Assembly (NCBI RefSeq): GCF_002482975.1
Contig: NZ_DLHA01000029.1
Coordinates: 36,624 to 100,623 of the forward strand
DNA: 64,000 nt
Direction: 5' to 3'
DNA from: Flavobacterium sp. UBA7680
GTDB taxonomy: Bacteria; Bacteroidota; Bacteroidia; Flavobacteriales; Flavobacteriaceae
In this document: positions 51,401 to 59,053 of the stretch, one piece after another
How the letters are laid out: the number at the start of each line of letters is the position of its first letter
How positions within the stretch are numbered: position 1 is the first letter of the stretch
Program-made: the position numbers and the translations under genes
Notes under the pieces: model-generated
What the model was told of the DNA's origin: nothing
Database searches by the model: none
Seen by the model: only the letters and a program-made list of their open reading frames with translations

Positions 51401-51985
51401 ATACAATATTTTGCCTGTCGTTCCTATTTTACATCTACTGTTATAAAAGGTGATCGATGAAAAATTATCAGTACCCAAATTTTTAACTCTTGAAACCCCC
51501 GCTTGTGTAAAACTAACAAGTAGTCCGTTTTCGCCTACTGCATAATACCCGCCATAGTATGAAGAAAATGCAATTTGATTTAATTTTGAATTTACTTCGC
51601 CTGTATATAGAATGGTATACTGCAGTGACGGAAGATCAATTTTTATTATAATTGCCTGTTTTGTTACTGTATTTTGCCCACAGGCAAAAGCAGTTCCCGT
51701 TGAGGCTGAACCCACTGTACTTGAAACACAATGTGTAAAAGTGGTGTTTGCATACACTGCAGCATTTTCAGCATTGTCTGTTATCTCAAACCTGCTCCAA
51801 CTTGATGCTCCTTCTCCTCCATTTGAAGTGTAGTAAAGTCCTTTTTTTCCAGAAACTAAACCATTATTACCAAAAAAAACAACACCAGTCAAATCGTCTG
51901 TCAAACCAGTATTTAAGTTCTCCCATTGACAAAAGGCAAACTGAACATTAAGTAAAAATAAAACATAGAGTAAAGTTGATCTCAT
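48458..51985 (-). CDS. Large secreted T9SS cargo protein with PKD-like and beta-propeller regions
   Basis: The 1,175-residue product has a signal peptide (RSTLLYVLFLLNVQFAFCQ). The N-terminal part resembles a beta-propeller (about 20-330). Two Ig/PKD-like domains (about 335-600) are visible, with ICAGNYLTLNG and IQEVGFSKEGATTVNLEVWS. A second propeller-type region has SBBP-like repeats (FLAKHDRKGALKWM, IVKLDKNGKVIWTL, FLAKYNKDGALQWKM, about 640-1080). The last 70 residues are a type A sorting domain (VIYPNPTSGKISVDL to GLYFVKIKAGN). It is secreted by the type IX system and attached to the cell surface. No enzymatic domain was seen. It may be a surface adhesin. Confidence 0.9.
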   Translation of the reverse strand: MRSTLLYVLFLLNVQFAFCQWENLNTGLTDDLTGVVFFGNNGLVSGKKGLYYTSNGGEGASSWSRFEITDNAENAAVYANTTFTHCVSSTVGSASTGTAFACGQNTVTKQAIIIKIDLPSLQYTILYTGEVNSKLNQIAFSSYYGGYYAVGENGLLVSFTQAGVSRVKNLGTDNFSSITFYNSRCKIGTTGKILYTEYLDANYNFTEVLTPNADNKTVVYGSGTFSNGRTFSAGNRFSSYSIYNDLISSHTNYYGGTLNAKCILASTDNEHVGTDHGIYFVSNSQVLEWESTSSNYSINCFWKQAANPVYYACGNSGVILKNATGLSARVPYVNISKLEGVCAGNYLTLNGITGTVKSCKWFVNNVQVGSVCGNLSYLFQNVGTYEIKYTVTNYSDVESSDVKTIFVTPIPKINLPITISDNILCKSEPITIQIQNSEPDVVYTLRSGSSRFGTSGVGNGQTISFTSNDLTASGDYFLEAKNINATCTASFSDRFPITVEHTKAAFHTDLLNATANETATFYQKGTDAQNYKWDFSAGASVSTPGQAIQEVGFSKEGATTVNLEVWSDNGCYDQIEKEGPFIYNESDNPKECWTMVNNGVDSPWNGYEFEATKGITPTADGFLTFGGFNSQLFDSKIGLKYDLTDKKGGFLAKHDRKGALKWMIYTLPSPTERERDNILSSVVDADGNIYICGITSGDLIDNTGTLIDVNPLLGNYSTSGYIVKLDKNGKVIWTLSSTYDGYSPINIFLDKENNLISTGILNYLYSNQHQLYFNGVATTVINQNMITSQADNLTVLKIAPTGAVLWYTGINIRHVNGSGIIDVGFDNANNVYLTGVYENQIDFYSAGNTTTPETFMGNGQYDSFVFLAKYNKDGALQWKMKSGTKDAFFNGVGVASMVTDDNGNSYLTGGNGCDTATAVQYFENVDGSFTQTSIGAYYVAKVNVAGTCEWIMGDQHTTNSSGAKIIKDENLLHVLGYLGNSGSVTTSTLVSADGKNYDLTLNVDNFFMATYDLQGNLKKVITGESDDQSNVLLNQITGVFKAENDSFYISRNLQATNFKTFGDLINTNGIDGSVSHFTENCALVKYENTLSTEDFTKTSNAVIYPNPTSGKISVDLKNYDGNASVQIYDANGKKISEEKAVDLSKLDLTINGSQGLYFVKIKAGNKTQTFKVLKQ

Positions 51986-52166
51986 ATAATTTAATAGGTT
52001 AATTATTAAAAATTGTAGTAAAACTAGTCATTTTTTAACACTTTACACGTCAATAAAAATGTTTTGTTAAAAACTGAAAACAATTTATTAGAGAACCTTA
52101 TCAGTGCTTAAAATTTGCAGGCATATTCACCGCGCTTTCACTCAAAAAAATCCTATTGAGACAATA

Positions 52167-52198
52167 TTGGTCAATTAAAATTCAAAAGGTTATTTTTG
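52167..52198 (+). promoter_or_regulatory. Promoter of the alpha/beta hydrolase gene
   Basis: TTG at 52167-52169, 21 nt, TATTTTTG at 52191-52198. Both boxes and the spacing fit the consensus. It lies downstream of the possible TTG start codon at 52156, so that start cannot be used. Confidence 0.75.
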
Positions 52199-52206
52199 TA
52201 AAAATT

Positions 52207-52989
52207 ATGATGATGAAAAATATTCTATATAAAAACACCAAAGTATCTTTTACTGATTCTGGAGAAGGAAACGCAATTGTATTACTTCATGGCTTTTTGG
52301 AAAACAAAAAAATGTGGGCAGAATATGTTGAATTGTTTTCAGAAAAATATCGTGTCATTACAATCGATTTATTAGGTCATGGAGAATCTGATTCTTTAGG
52401 TTACGTTCATGAAATGGAAGACAATGCAAGTGTTGTTTACGAAGTTTTAGAATCTTTAAAAATTGAAAAAGCAACTATTTTAGGTCATTCTATGGGCGGT
52501 TATGTTGCTTTGGCTTTCGCCGAATTATTTCCGAAAAACATTAAAAAACTAGTCCTGCTAAATTCAACTTCTAAAGAAGACAGCGCCGAGAAAAAACTAA
52601 ACAGAACGCGTGCTATTAAAGCCGTAAAACAAAACTATGTAAACTTTGTAAGCTTAGCGATTGCGAATTTATTCAGCGAAAATAACAGAACTCGCTTAGC
52701 TGCCGAAATTGAAAAAGTACGAGAACAAGCTTTAAAAACACCTTTGCAGGGAATTGTAGCTTCGCTGGAAGGAATGAAAATACGAAAAGACAGAGAATGG
52801 CTTTTGCAGGAAAACCGCTTTCCGGTTTTATTGATTCTTGGAAGAAAAGATCCCGTTTTAAACTACGAGGAAAGTCTTGCTCAAATTGAAGACACAACGG
52901 CAGAATTGGTTTCGTTTGAAGATGGACATATGAGCCACATCGAAAATAAAGAAGAACTAAAACCGATCTTGTTAGATTTCTTCAACTAA
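52207..52989 (+). CDS. Alpha/beta hydrolase (MenH/BioH-like)
   Basis: From ATG 52207 (three ATG codons in a row, 52207, 52210 and 52213, all possible) the product has 260 residues or slightly fewer. The oxyanion region is VLLHGFLENKKMW, the nucleophile elbow LGHSMGGYVALAF (Ser95), the acid in ILGRKDPVL and the His in GHMSHIENKE. No signal peptide is present, so it is cytoplasmic. The substrate cannot be inferred. The -7 box ends only 8 nt before the first ATG, so the mRNA has a very short leader. Confidence 0.9.
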   Translation: MMMKNILYKNTKVSFTDSGEGNAIVLLHGFLENKKMWAEYVELFSEKYRVITIDLLGHGESDSLGYVHEMEDNASVVYEVLESLKIEKATILGHSMGGYVALAFAELFPKNIKKLVLLNSTSKEDSAEKKLNRTRAIKAVKQNYVNFVSLAIANLFSENNRTRLAAEIEKVREQALKTPLQGIVASLEGMKIRKDREWLLQENRFPVLLILGRKDPVLNYEESLAQIEDTTAELVSFEDGHMSHIENKEELKPILLDFFN

Positions 52990-53010
52990 AATAAAAAGGT
53001 AATAAAAGCA

Positions 53011-53043
53011 AAAAAGGCCATTCGAAATTCGAAATGGCCTTTT
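53011..53043. terminator. Bidirectional terminator
   Basis: Palindrome with stem AAAAAGGCCATT and AATGGCCTTTT around TCGAAATTCGA. It lies between the convergent hydrolase and Roadblock-like genes. Confidence 0.87.
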
Positions 53044-53064
53044 CTTTATTTTAGCATCAAAACT

Positions 53065-53439
53065 TTATAATTTTGAAATAATGTCTTTTTTGAATTTTCC
53101 TAAAGTCGCTCTTGTTAATCCAAGATTGGCTTTTTTAGCATCAACAGCTAAATAAATAAAATACTGCCCGTCTTCAGAAACATCTATAATATGTATTTGA
53201 TCTGTTAATGTAATTAAAATATCGTTTATTTTTTGGTCTAATCCTAAAGCTTTAATGGCGTTTAATTTTGCTTTTACAACTTCTAAATTATAAGCAGATG
53301 CTAGTTCCGGATCGAAATCTGGATTTACAGAAAGTGAGCAATAAGACATTCCTGTCTCAACCTCAGTTACTGAAACTGCAATAAATCCGCTAACATTCTC
53401 TCTTAAATCATTTTGAAAATTCTGTAAAAAATCTGACAT
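53065..53439 (-). CDS. Roadblock/LC7-like small protein B
   Basis: The 124-residue product has the alternating pattern of the Roadblock/longin fold: GFIAVSVTEVETGMSYCSL, an alpha-helix with ELASAYNLEVVKAKLNAI, then INDILITLTDQIHIIDVS and FIYLAVDAKKANLGLTRATL. It lies 23 nt behind a second protein of the same type, so they form an operon. Bacterial Roadblock proteins such as MglB act with Ras-like GTPases or form dimeric platforms, but no GTPase is encoded here. The assignment is by fold pattern and is not certain. Confidence 0.7.
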   Translation of the reverse strand: MSDFLQNFQNDLRENVSGFIAVSVTEVETGMSYCSLSVNPDFDPELASAYNLEVVKAKLNAIKALGLDQKINDILITLTDQIHIIDVSEDGQYFIYLAVDAKKANLGLTRATLGKFKKDIISKL

Positions 53440-53462
53440 GTTTTTATATATATTGGTTTAAA

Positions 53463-53783
53463 TTAATTATTGAAAACGGTATCCATTCTTCTAAGCAGCA
53501 GACCCATTTTACTTATATCTTTAGAAAGCAAAGCAACGCAATTATCGTCCTGATCTTTATTTGCAACCACGATACCGTCATTGTTTTTGATCATAACTTG
53601 TTTTAAGTCACCATTATTAACATCTTCAGACATTTCTAAACACATTTTCAAAATCATTCCAATCATTGCGGCAACATTTCCGTCATATTCAAGGTTAACA
53701 GATTCTAATAAAATTCCGTCGATATTAAAGGTAATTCCAGACTCAGCGCCAGTTTCTTCAACCAATGTATTTAAATCAATCAT
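53463..53783 (-). CDS. Roadblock/LC7-like small protein A
   Basis: From ATG 53783 the product has 106 residues. It contains TGAESGITFNIDGILLESVN, a helix with AAMIGMILKMCLEMSEDVNN, and QVMIKNNDGIVVANKDQDDN, the beta-alpha-beta order of a Roadblock-like fold. A -7 candidate TAACTTTG lies on the minus strand at 53807-53814, 24 nt before this start. A longer ORF start at 53882 would lie upstream of that promoter and gives 33 hydrophobic residues, so it is rejected. It is the first gene of the pair. Confidence 0.7.
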   Translation of the reverse strand: MIDLNTLVEETGAESGITFNIDGILLESVNLEYDGNVAAMIGMILKMCLEMSEDVNNGDLKQVMIKNNDGIVVANKDQDDNCVALLSKDISKMGLLLRRMDTVFNN

Positions 53784-54063
53784 AATGTTAAAATGTTTAA
53801 GAATGTCAAAGTTATTTTTAATAAACAGAATTGTTTGATGAACACTTGTTAAAAAAACAGAACAGCCAACTGTCTGACTCACTTTTATTTATAGTATAAT
53901 TTAACTCGATCTTTAAAAGAAAATCTTCAAAAATATTTAACAGAAAAAAGAGATTTACTCAAAAATGAAACATTTTAGTTCAGAAAATTCAAAACATAGG
54001 TTTGATAAGTACAGATAATCAGTTTAATAGAAGTTTTTCTTAAATTTGCTAAAAATTATTCCA

Positions 54064-54207
54064 ATGAAAACAGTTGATGAATTACGCTTTGATTTAAATG
54101 TAAAACTGATGAAGTTTAGAAGATTTCGCTTTGAAAATGGACCAATAAATACCCCGAATTCAAAAGAATCTGAAAAGAAAGGTTTCTTCAAAAAAATATT
54201 TAGTTAA
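54064..54207 (+). CDS. Small 47-residue protein
   Basis: The ORF is too short for usual cut-offs but has good support. A -7 box TAAATTTG is at 54041-54048, the ATG is 15 nt later, and a strong terminator follows 11 nt after the stop. The protein begins KTVDELRFDLNVKLMKFRRF, has a basic middle and ends in EKKGFFKKIFS, a tail with Phe-Phe-Lys-Lys-Ile-Phe that could bind a membrane. It has no signal peptide. No family is known to me. Confidence 0.6.
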   Translation: MKTVDELRFDLNVKLMKFRRFRFENGPINTPNSKESEKKGFFKKIFS

Positions 54208-54218
54208 AAACTACTTAC

Positions 54219-54259
54219 AAAAAGCCGCGATTATTATTAAATAATAATCGCGGCTTTTT
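54219..54259. terminator. Strong terminator after the 47-residue gene
   Basis: Stem AAAAGCCGCGATTATTATT with a perfect reverse complement around 2 nt, then T5. Its position 11 nt past the small ORF supports that ORF being transcribed. Confidence 0.88.
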
Positions 54260-54646
54260 CCTTTATGCTGTGAAGCTTACATTTTATTTTTAAAAAACAA
54301 TCCTTTTTCATCAGGATTACATTTTCAAAATTGTCCTAAATAAGACTTATTCTTCTCTTTTCATTTTTTGGGTTTTCAAATTTAATCTCTAAATTTTAAA
54401 CAATTTACTTGAGAAATTCTTTTAGGAAGTCAATTTAAAAGTATTGAAAAACGAATTTTTAATTGGAGATAAAGGTTTTTTATTCTGAAATCTTATTTTC
54501 TCTTTTCATTTCAAATTACCCCAATAAACCGGCAAATGTTAAAAACAGAGTAATTTTGTTTAGCGATAGATAATTTGAGATTTTCTGAATGATCTAGTAA
54601 TTGAGAATATATTAATTTTGAGGTTAAAAACGTTGTAAGTAACTAG
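54260..54646. other. Long intergenic stretch with nothing recognised
   Basis: About 390 nt of AT-rich DNA between the terminator and the addB-like stop codon. I found no ORF of useful length, tRNA, strong hairpin or repeat. Words such as TCTTCTCTTTTCATTTT recur twice (near 54350 and 54495), which may be chance in AT-rich DNA. Confidence 0.5.
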
Positions 54647-57409
54647 TTACACTTTTTCTTCAAAAGGAATATTGCTGTCAAATATTTCATTTAACAATAC
54701 AACTATTTCTTCTACATAACTATTCAAAATTGCCTTACTTACTGTTATATCCAGATCTTTTTCTTCTTTAAATCCAAAAGGTAAAAATCCTGATTTTAAA
54801 TTTTTAAAAGAAATAATTCCAACTTCTATTGGAGTATCTCCCGCATGTTCTTCAAACATAAATGCATAAGCTAAAACCTGAATAATTTTATCGTTTTTAA
54901 GCTCTTGTGTTAATCCGTTCCACGATTTAAGTATAACGCTTGTTTTTTCGACTTTTCCGGTCTTATAATCAATGATTCTTATTTTTCCGTTACGAAGTTC
55001 AATTCTATCAACATTTCCTTTAATTAAAACCGGAAATGATAAATCAGGGTGAGTAAGATTTCGTTGAAAAGTTTGTTCCAAAGCAATAATCTTAACCGCA
55101 TCTCCATTTTTGATCAATTCTAATTCCATTTTCAAGAAATTAGACACATTTCGCTTTGAAACTTCAAAGGCTAAAAGATTACGTCCTTTTTTAATTTCAC
55201 CTTCTTTATACACCAATTTAAATTGTTTCAGCACTTCATCATCCAACAATTTAAAACAGTTTAATAAATCAGCTTCTGAAATAAACTTTCCAATAAAAGG
55301 TTCGTACAGTGTTTTTAATGTTTCGTGAATAATTGTTCCGAGTGTATTTAAAGCGATGTTCTCCTCTACTTCTTCGACTTCGCGAATACGCAGGATTTTT
55401 TGAAAATAAAACTCAATTGGATTTCGAATGTAACTCGTCAACGCCGATGGAGAAAAACCAGCAGTGGCAATTTCTTTTAAACGTTCCATAACTGCTTTTG
55501 ATTTCGGAATTACCATTGGTTGATATGCCGTAGTTGGTAATACCGGATTATAAATATCAAAAGTCAAATTATGCTTTGATTTTTTTTCTACTTCAAGCTG
55601 AGTTATAAAACGGCTGCGTTCGCCGGCGTCTAATCCGTCATTTTCTGTATTATAAATTAGATAGATGTTTTTTGCACGCTGTAATAAATGATAAAAGTGA
55701 TAGGTATAAATAGCGTCTTTTTCTTTAAAAGTCGGCAGACCTAATTCTCTTTTTACATCATAAGGAATGAATGAATTCTGAGATTTTCCCGCTGGAAATT
55801 TACCCTCATTCATTGAAGTGACAATTACGGTTTCAAAATCAAGAACACGACTTTCAAGGACTCCCATAATTTGCAATCCACGCAAAGGTTCACCTTCAAA
55901 AGAAACTTCAGCTACGTCAATAATCTGTTTATAAATCGCATGAAGTGTATCAATATTATCAATGTGTTTATGCTGCGAATAATAATTTATGAGTTTATTA
56001 ATCACTTTAAAAACAGCATACACAAAAGTTTTAGCGATTTTTTCTTCTTCATTATCATTGCTAAAATTCTGTTTTATCAAAAGTAATATTGCCGAGATAT
56101 TTTCAAGAACCGCTACAGATCCGTTTTCCCATTTTTGAAACAATAAAGAAAATAATTCAGATGGGTTTTGATTGAGTTCTAAAATCTTATTGAGTGTAAT
56201 AAAAGTGTAGTTGTTCTCTTTGATTATTCTAACAATATGATTCGTCTTCGCATACGGCTCAACTAAAGGATGCGTCAGAATATCCAGAACATCTTTATAA
56301 TAAAAAACATAACTGCCGCCAGCACGCGAAAGTGCATTGGTATGCATTTTGAAAAACTTAGCTACCAATATCTGCGAAGGATTATTCTTTCCTGAATATC
56401 CCATTGTAATATTTAAAGCCCCAACCGAAGAAGGCAGAGAATACAGAACCGGAATTAAAAGATTTTCTTCTCCCAGCACAATTGCAACCTTGTCTAGAGA
56501 AGCGGCTGGATTTTCATTAATTAAATTCTCAATAATGCTTCCGGCTAATTTAGCTTGCCCAATTGTTTTTGGAGTACCAATAACCTGAATGTTTTTCGTT
56601 TGAGAAAAATCGTCTACAATCCATTCAAAAGGGTGGGATTTATAATGCTTCCAACTTTCTTTAAAACGCCGAACAAAAAGCCCCGCATCGTGAAAAGGAT
56701 CATTTAAAAAAGCCTGGTCTACATCCCAGTAAATTTTGGCCTGATCAAGTGCTAAAAGATGCTGCACAATTTTTTCTTCCGCGGCATTTAAGGCATTGAA
56801 TCCGGCAAAAATAAAATTACGATTCGAAATAGTATTTGAAAAATGATTCAGATTATTTACTGCTTCTCTATAAATCAGACCTTGATAACCAATTGATTTA
56901 TTTAAGAGATGATTGTATAGTGAATCGTAATATAGAGGCAGAAGTTTCCAAAAGTCAATATAATTTTCTAAAAGTTTAGTTTTATTTTCGACTTCTATTC
57001 CCCATTTTTTAATGTCTTCGATATCTTTTAAATAAGACAAAACATGATTCGGCTCCAGAAGGTAACGATCAATTTCGTTAAAGTCCTGCAAGAGTGTTTT
57101 TGCCCAATTAGCAAACAACTCAAAAGATTGCTGGTGCTGTTTTTCAGTAACTGATAAATAAACTTCATAAAACTCAAACAGCAACTCAATTGAATCTACA
57201 GATCTAATTGAAGCAACATCTTGCACAAAATCTTCAATACTTATAATTTCAGGAGAAAGAATTGTTTTTGAGGTTTCTTTTTTAAGCGCTTCAATTAAAA
57301 AAACTTTAGCCCTTTTGTTCGGTAAAACAATAGTAGTTTCTGCAAGTTTATCTGAATAATCCTGTATTACGACAGCTGCAATTTTTTCTAAGAAAGAAGT
57401 ATTTATCAT
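54647..57409 (-). CDS. AddB-like PD-(D/E)XK nuclease/helicase-related protein
   Basis: AddB with AddA resects double-strand DNA ends for recombination. From ATG 57409 the product has 920 residues: an inactivated helicase-like N-terminal part (VLPNKRAKVFLIEALKKETS), a middle with VTSMNEGKFPAGKSQNSFIP and a C-terminal PD-(D/E)XK nuclease with IKGNVDRIELRNGKIRIIDY followed by KTGKVEK. The upstream ATG at 57436 lies inside the ompA terminator, so it is less likely. The AddA-like gene is 2.9 kb away with ompA and kbl between, so the two subunits are not in one tight operon. Confidence 0.85.
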   Translation of the reverse strand: MINTSFLEKIAAVVIQDYSDKLAETTIVLPNKRAKVFLIEALKKETSKTILSPEIISIEDFVQDVASIRSVDSIELLFEFYEVYLSVTEKQHQQSFELFANWAKTLLQDFNEIDRYLLEPNHVLSYLKDIEDIKKWGIEVENKTKLLENYIDFWKLLPLYYDSLYNHLLNKSIGYQGLIYREAVNNLNHFSNTISNRNFIFAGFNALNAAEEKIVQHLLALDQAKIYWDVDQAFLNDPFHDAGLFVRRFKESWKHYKSHPFEWIVDDFSQTKNIQVIGTPKTIGQAKLAGSIIENLINENPAASLDKVAIVLGEENLLIPVLYSLPSSVGALNITMGYSGKNNPSQILVAKFFKMHTNALSRAGGSYVFYYKDVLDILTHPLVEPYAKTNHIVRIIKENNYTFITLNKILELNQNPSELFSLLFQKWENGSVAVLENISAILLLIKQNFSNDNEEEKIAKTFVYAVFKVINKLINYYSQHKHIDNIDTLHAIYKQIIDVAEVSFEGEPLRGLQIMGVLESRVLDFETVIVTSMNEGKFPAGKSQNSFIPYDVKRELGLPTFKEKDAIYTYHFYHLLQRAKNIYLIYNTENDGLDAGERSRFITQLEVEKKSKHNLTFDIYNPVLPTTAYQPMVIPKSKAVMERLKEIATAGFSPSALTSYIRNPIEFYFQKILRIREVEEVEENIALNTLGTIIHETLKTLYEPFIGKFISEADLLNCFKLLDDEVLKQFKLVYKEGEIKKGRNLLAFEVSKRNVSNFLKMELELIKNGDAVKIIALEQTFQRNLTHPDLSFPVLIKGNVDRIELRNGKIRIIDYKTGKVEKTSVILKSWNGLTQELKNDKIIQVLAYAFMFEEHAGDTPIEVGIISFKNLKSGFLPFGFKEEKDLDITVSKAILNSYVEEIVVLLNEIFDSNIPFEEKV

Positions 57410-57423
57410 TGTATAAAAATAAA

Positions 57424-57451
57424 AAAAGCCATTCAATTAAGAATGGCTTTT
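57424..57451 (-). terminator. Terminator of ompA
   Basis: Stem AAAAGCCATTC/GAATGGCTTTT with a 6-nt loop, followed by a T7 run on the minus strand, 23 nt past the ompA stop and just before the addB-like start. Read-through would supply addB mRNA. Confidence 0.85.
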
Positions 57452-57473
57452 CAATATTATTTACAAAAGTAAA

Positions 57474-58940
57474 TTATAGCTTACCTTGGTATTTAGAACC
57501 TACGTGTTTAATTTCAGTTCTTCTGTTTTGTGCTTTACCTGCAGCAGTTTTGTTACTTGCAACTGGTTGAGAAGATCCAAATCCTTTAGCTTCTAAGTTT
57601 TCAGCGTTAACACCTCTTTCAACTAAAGCGTTTAATACCGCGTTAGCTCTGTCTTGAGATAATTTATCATTTACTTTAGCAGAACCTGTACTATCTGTAT
57701 GTCCTTCAATAGAGAATTTCGCGTTTGGATAGTTTTTAAGGATTTCTTTAATAGCGTCTAATCTAGCTGGAGTTTCTTTGTCACCAGTTTTGAAAGTAGC
57801 TTTTCCTGAGTTAAAGTAGATTGCTCTAGCTTGAACTTTAAGATCTTCTAAAGCTTGAGAAGATACTTCAGGACATCCTCTGTTACTAGCTGGACCAGCA
57901 ACTGTAGGACAATCGTCATCTTTATCTAAAACACCATCTTTATCAGCGTCTAAGAAAGGACAACCACCATTTTCTTTAGGACCTGCAACTGTAGGACATT
58001 TATCGTCTTTATCAGCGATTCCGTCTCCGTCAGTATCAGGACAACCTTTTAATGCAGCTAAACCAGCAACATCTGGACAAGCGTCATCTTTGTCAGCAAC
58101 ACCGTCTCCGTCTCTATCAGGACATCCGTTTAATGCAGCTAAACCAAATTCATTTGGACAAGCATCAGAAGCATCAACGATTCCATCTCCGTCAGTATCA
58201 GGACATCCGTTGAATTGCTTTAAACCAGCAACATCTGGACAAGCATCATCTTTATCGTAGATACCGTCACCGTCTGTGTCTTTACCACCAAATTTGAATA
58301 CAAGACCAGCAGTGTGTTGGAAGTGAGATGGAGCGTCTGGAACACCAGCAGCATCTTCTCTATCTCCACTTACAGACCATTTGTATTTCGTAGCTAACTC
58401 AAGACCAATAGCATCAGTAAACCAAAAAGTAATTCCAGCACCTGGATTTACAGTTCCGTAGCTGCTATCTCCGAAGAAAGTATAACCTCCACCAACAGAT
58501 AACGAAGGATCAATCACTTTAGATTTGATTAATTCTTGGAAGCTGTATTTGATAGTAGCATCAATTCCGTAGTACATTAAATCACCAGGGTTTCTAACAA
58601 CTAGACCTCTTGCATCGTGATCAGCAGCAGTTGGATCAAAAACAACATATTTGTCAATTTTGTTTACAGATCCTTGTAAACCAACTGAGAAACCGCTACC
58701 TACATATCTAGACACACCAATGTAAGATAAAGAAGGAAGAATATTCCAGTTGTCTTTTACAGCAAACGGCTGAGAAAAGTGTGCTGGGAAAAAGTCAACA
58801 TGATCTGGACTTGCACTAGTCCTTGTATCCACAGCATTCACCCCAAAAGAGATAGCCCATGGATTGTTACTGTCTTGTGCGTGAGAGCTTAAACCCATCA
58901 CCATCATTACAGCAACTAAAAGTTTGTTAAGATGTTTCAT
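57474..58940 (-). CDS. OmpA-family outer-membrane protein with five thrombospondin type 3 repeats
   Basis: It links the outer membrane to peptidoglycan and is usually abundant in Flavobacteriia. The 488-residue product has a signal peptide (KHLNKLLVAVMMVMGLSSHA), a beta-barrel of about 200 residues, and five calcium-binding TSP3 repeats (DTDGDGIYDKDDACPDVAG and variants, about residues 222-355). The C-terminal OmpA domain has FSIEGHTDSTGSAKVNDKLS and RRTEI, and its NxxLSxxRAxxV-type motif binds diaminopimelate. A consensus promoter is 38 nt upstream. Its own terminator precedes the addB-like gene. Confidence 0.95.
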   Translation of the reverse strand: MKHLNKLLVAVMMVMGLSSHAQDSNNPWAISFGVNAVDTRTSASPDHVDFFPAHFSQPFAVKDNWNILPSLSYIGVSRYVGSGFSVGLQGSVNKIDKYVVFDPTAADHDARGLVVRNPGDLMYYGIDATIKYSFQELIKSKVIDPSLSVGGGYTFFGDSSYGTVNPGAGITFWFTDAIGLELATKYKWSVSGDREDAAGVPDAPSHFQHTAGLVFKFGGKDTDGDGIYDKDDACPDVAGLKQFNGCPDTDGDGIVDASDACPNEFGLAALNGCPDRDGDGVADKDDACPDVAGLAALKGCPDTDGDGIADKDDKCPTVAGPKENGGCPFLDADKDGVLDKDDDCPTVAGPASNRGCPEVSSQALEDLKVQARAIYFNSGKATFKTGDKETPARLDAIKEILKNYPNAKFSIEGHTDSTGSAKVNDKLSQDRANAVLNALVERGVNAENLEAKGFGSSQPVASNKTAAGKAQNRRTEIKHVGSKYQGKL

Positions 58941-58977
58941 ACTTAATTTTTTTAATTACAATTTAGTTAATTACAAG

Positions 58978-59007
58978 CAAAAGTAACACCAAATTTTTTA
59001 AATACAA
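58978..59007 (-). promoter_or_regulatory. Strong promoter of ompA
   Basis: Minus strand: TTG (59007-59005), exactly 19 nt, TACTTTTG (58985-58978). This is one of the best consensus matches in the window. The -7 ends 37 nt before the ompA start. Confidence 0.78.
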
Positions 59008-59053
59008 AATCAAATGTTAAAAAAAACCTACAAAAATTACACTAATGTGGTAA

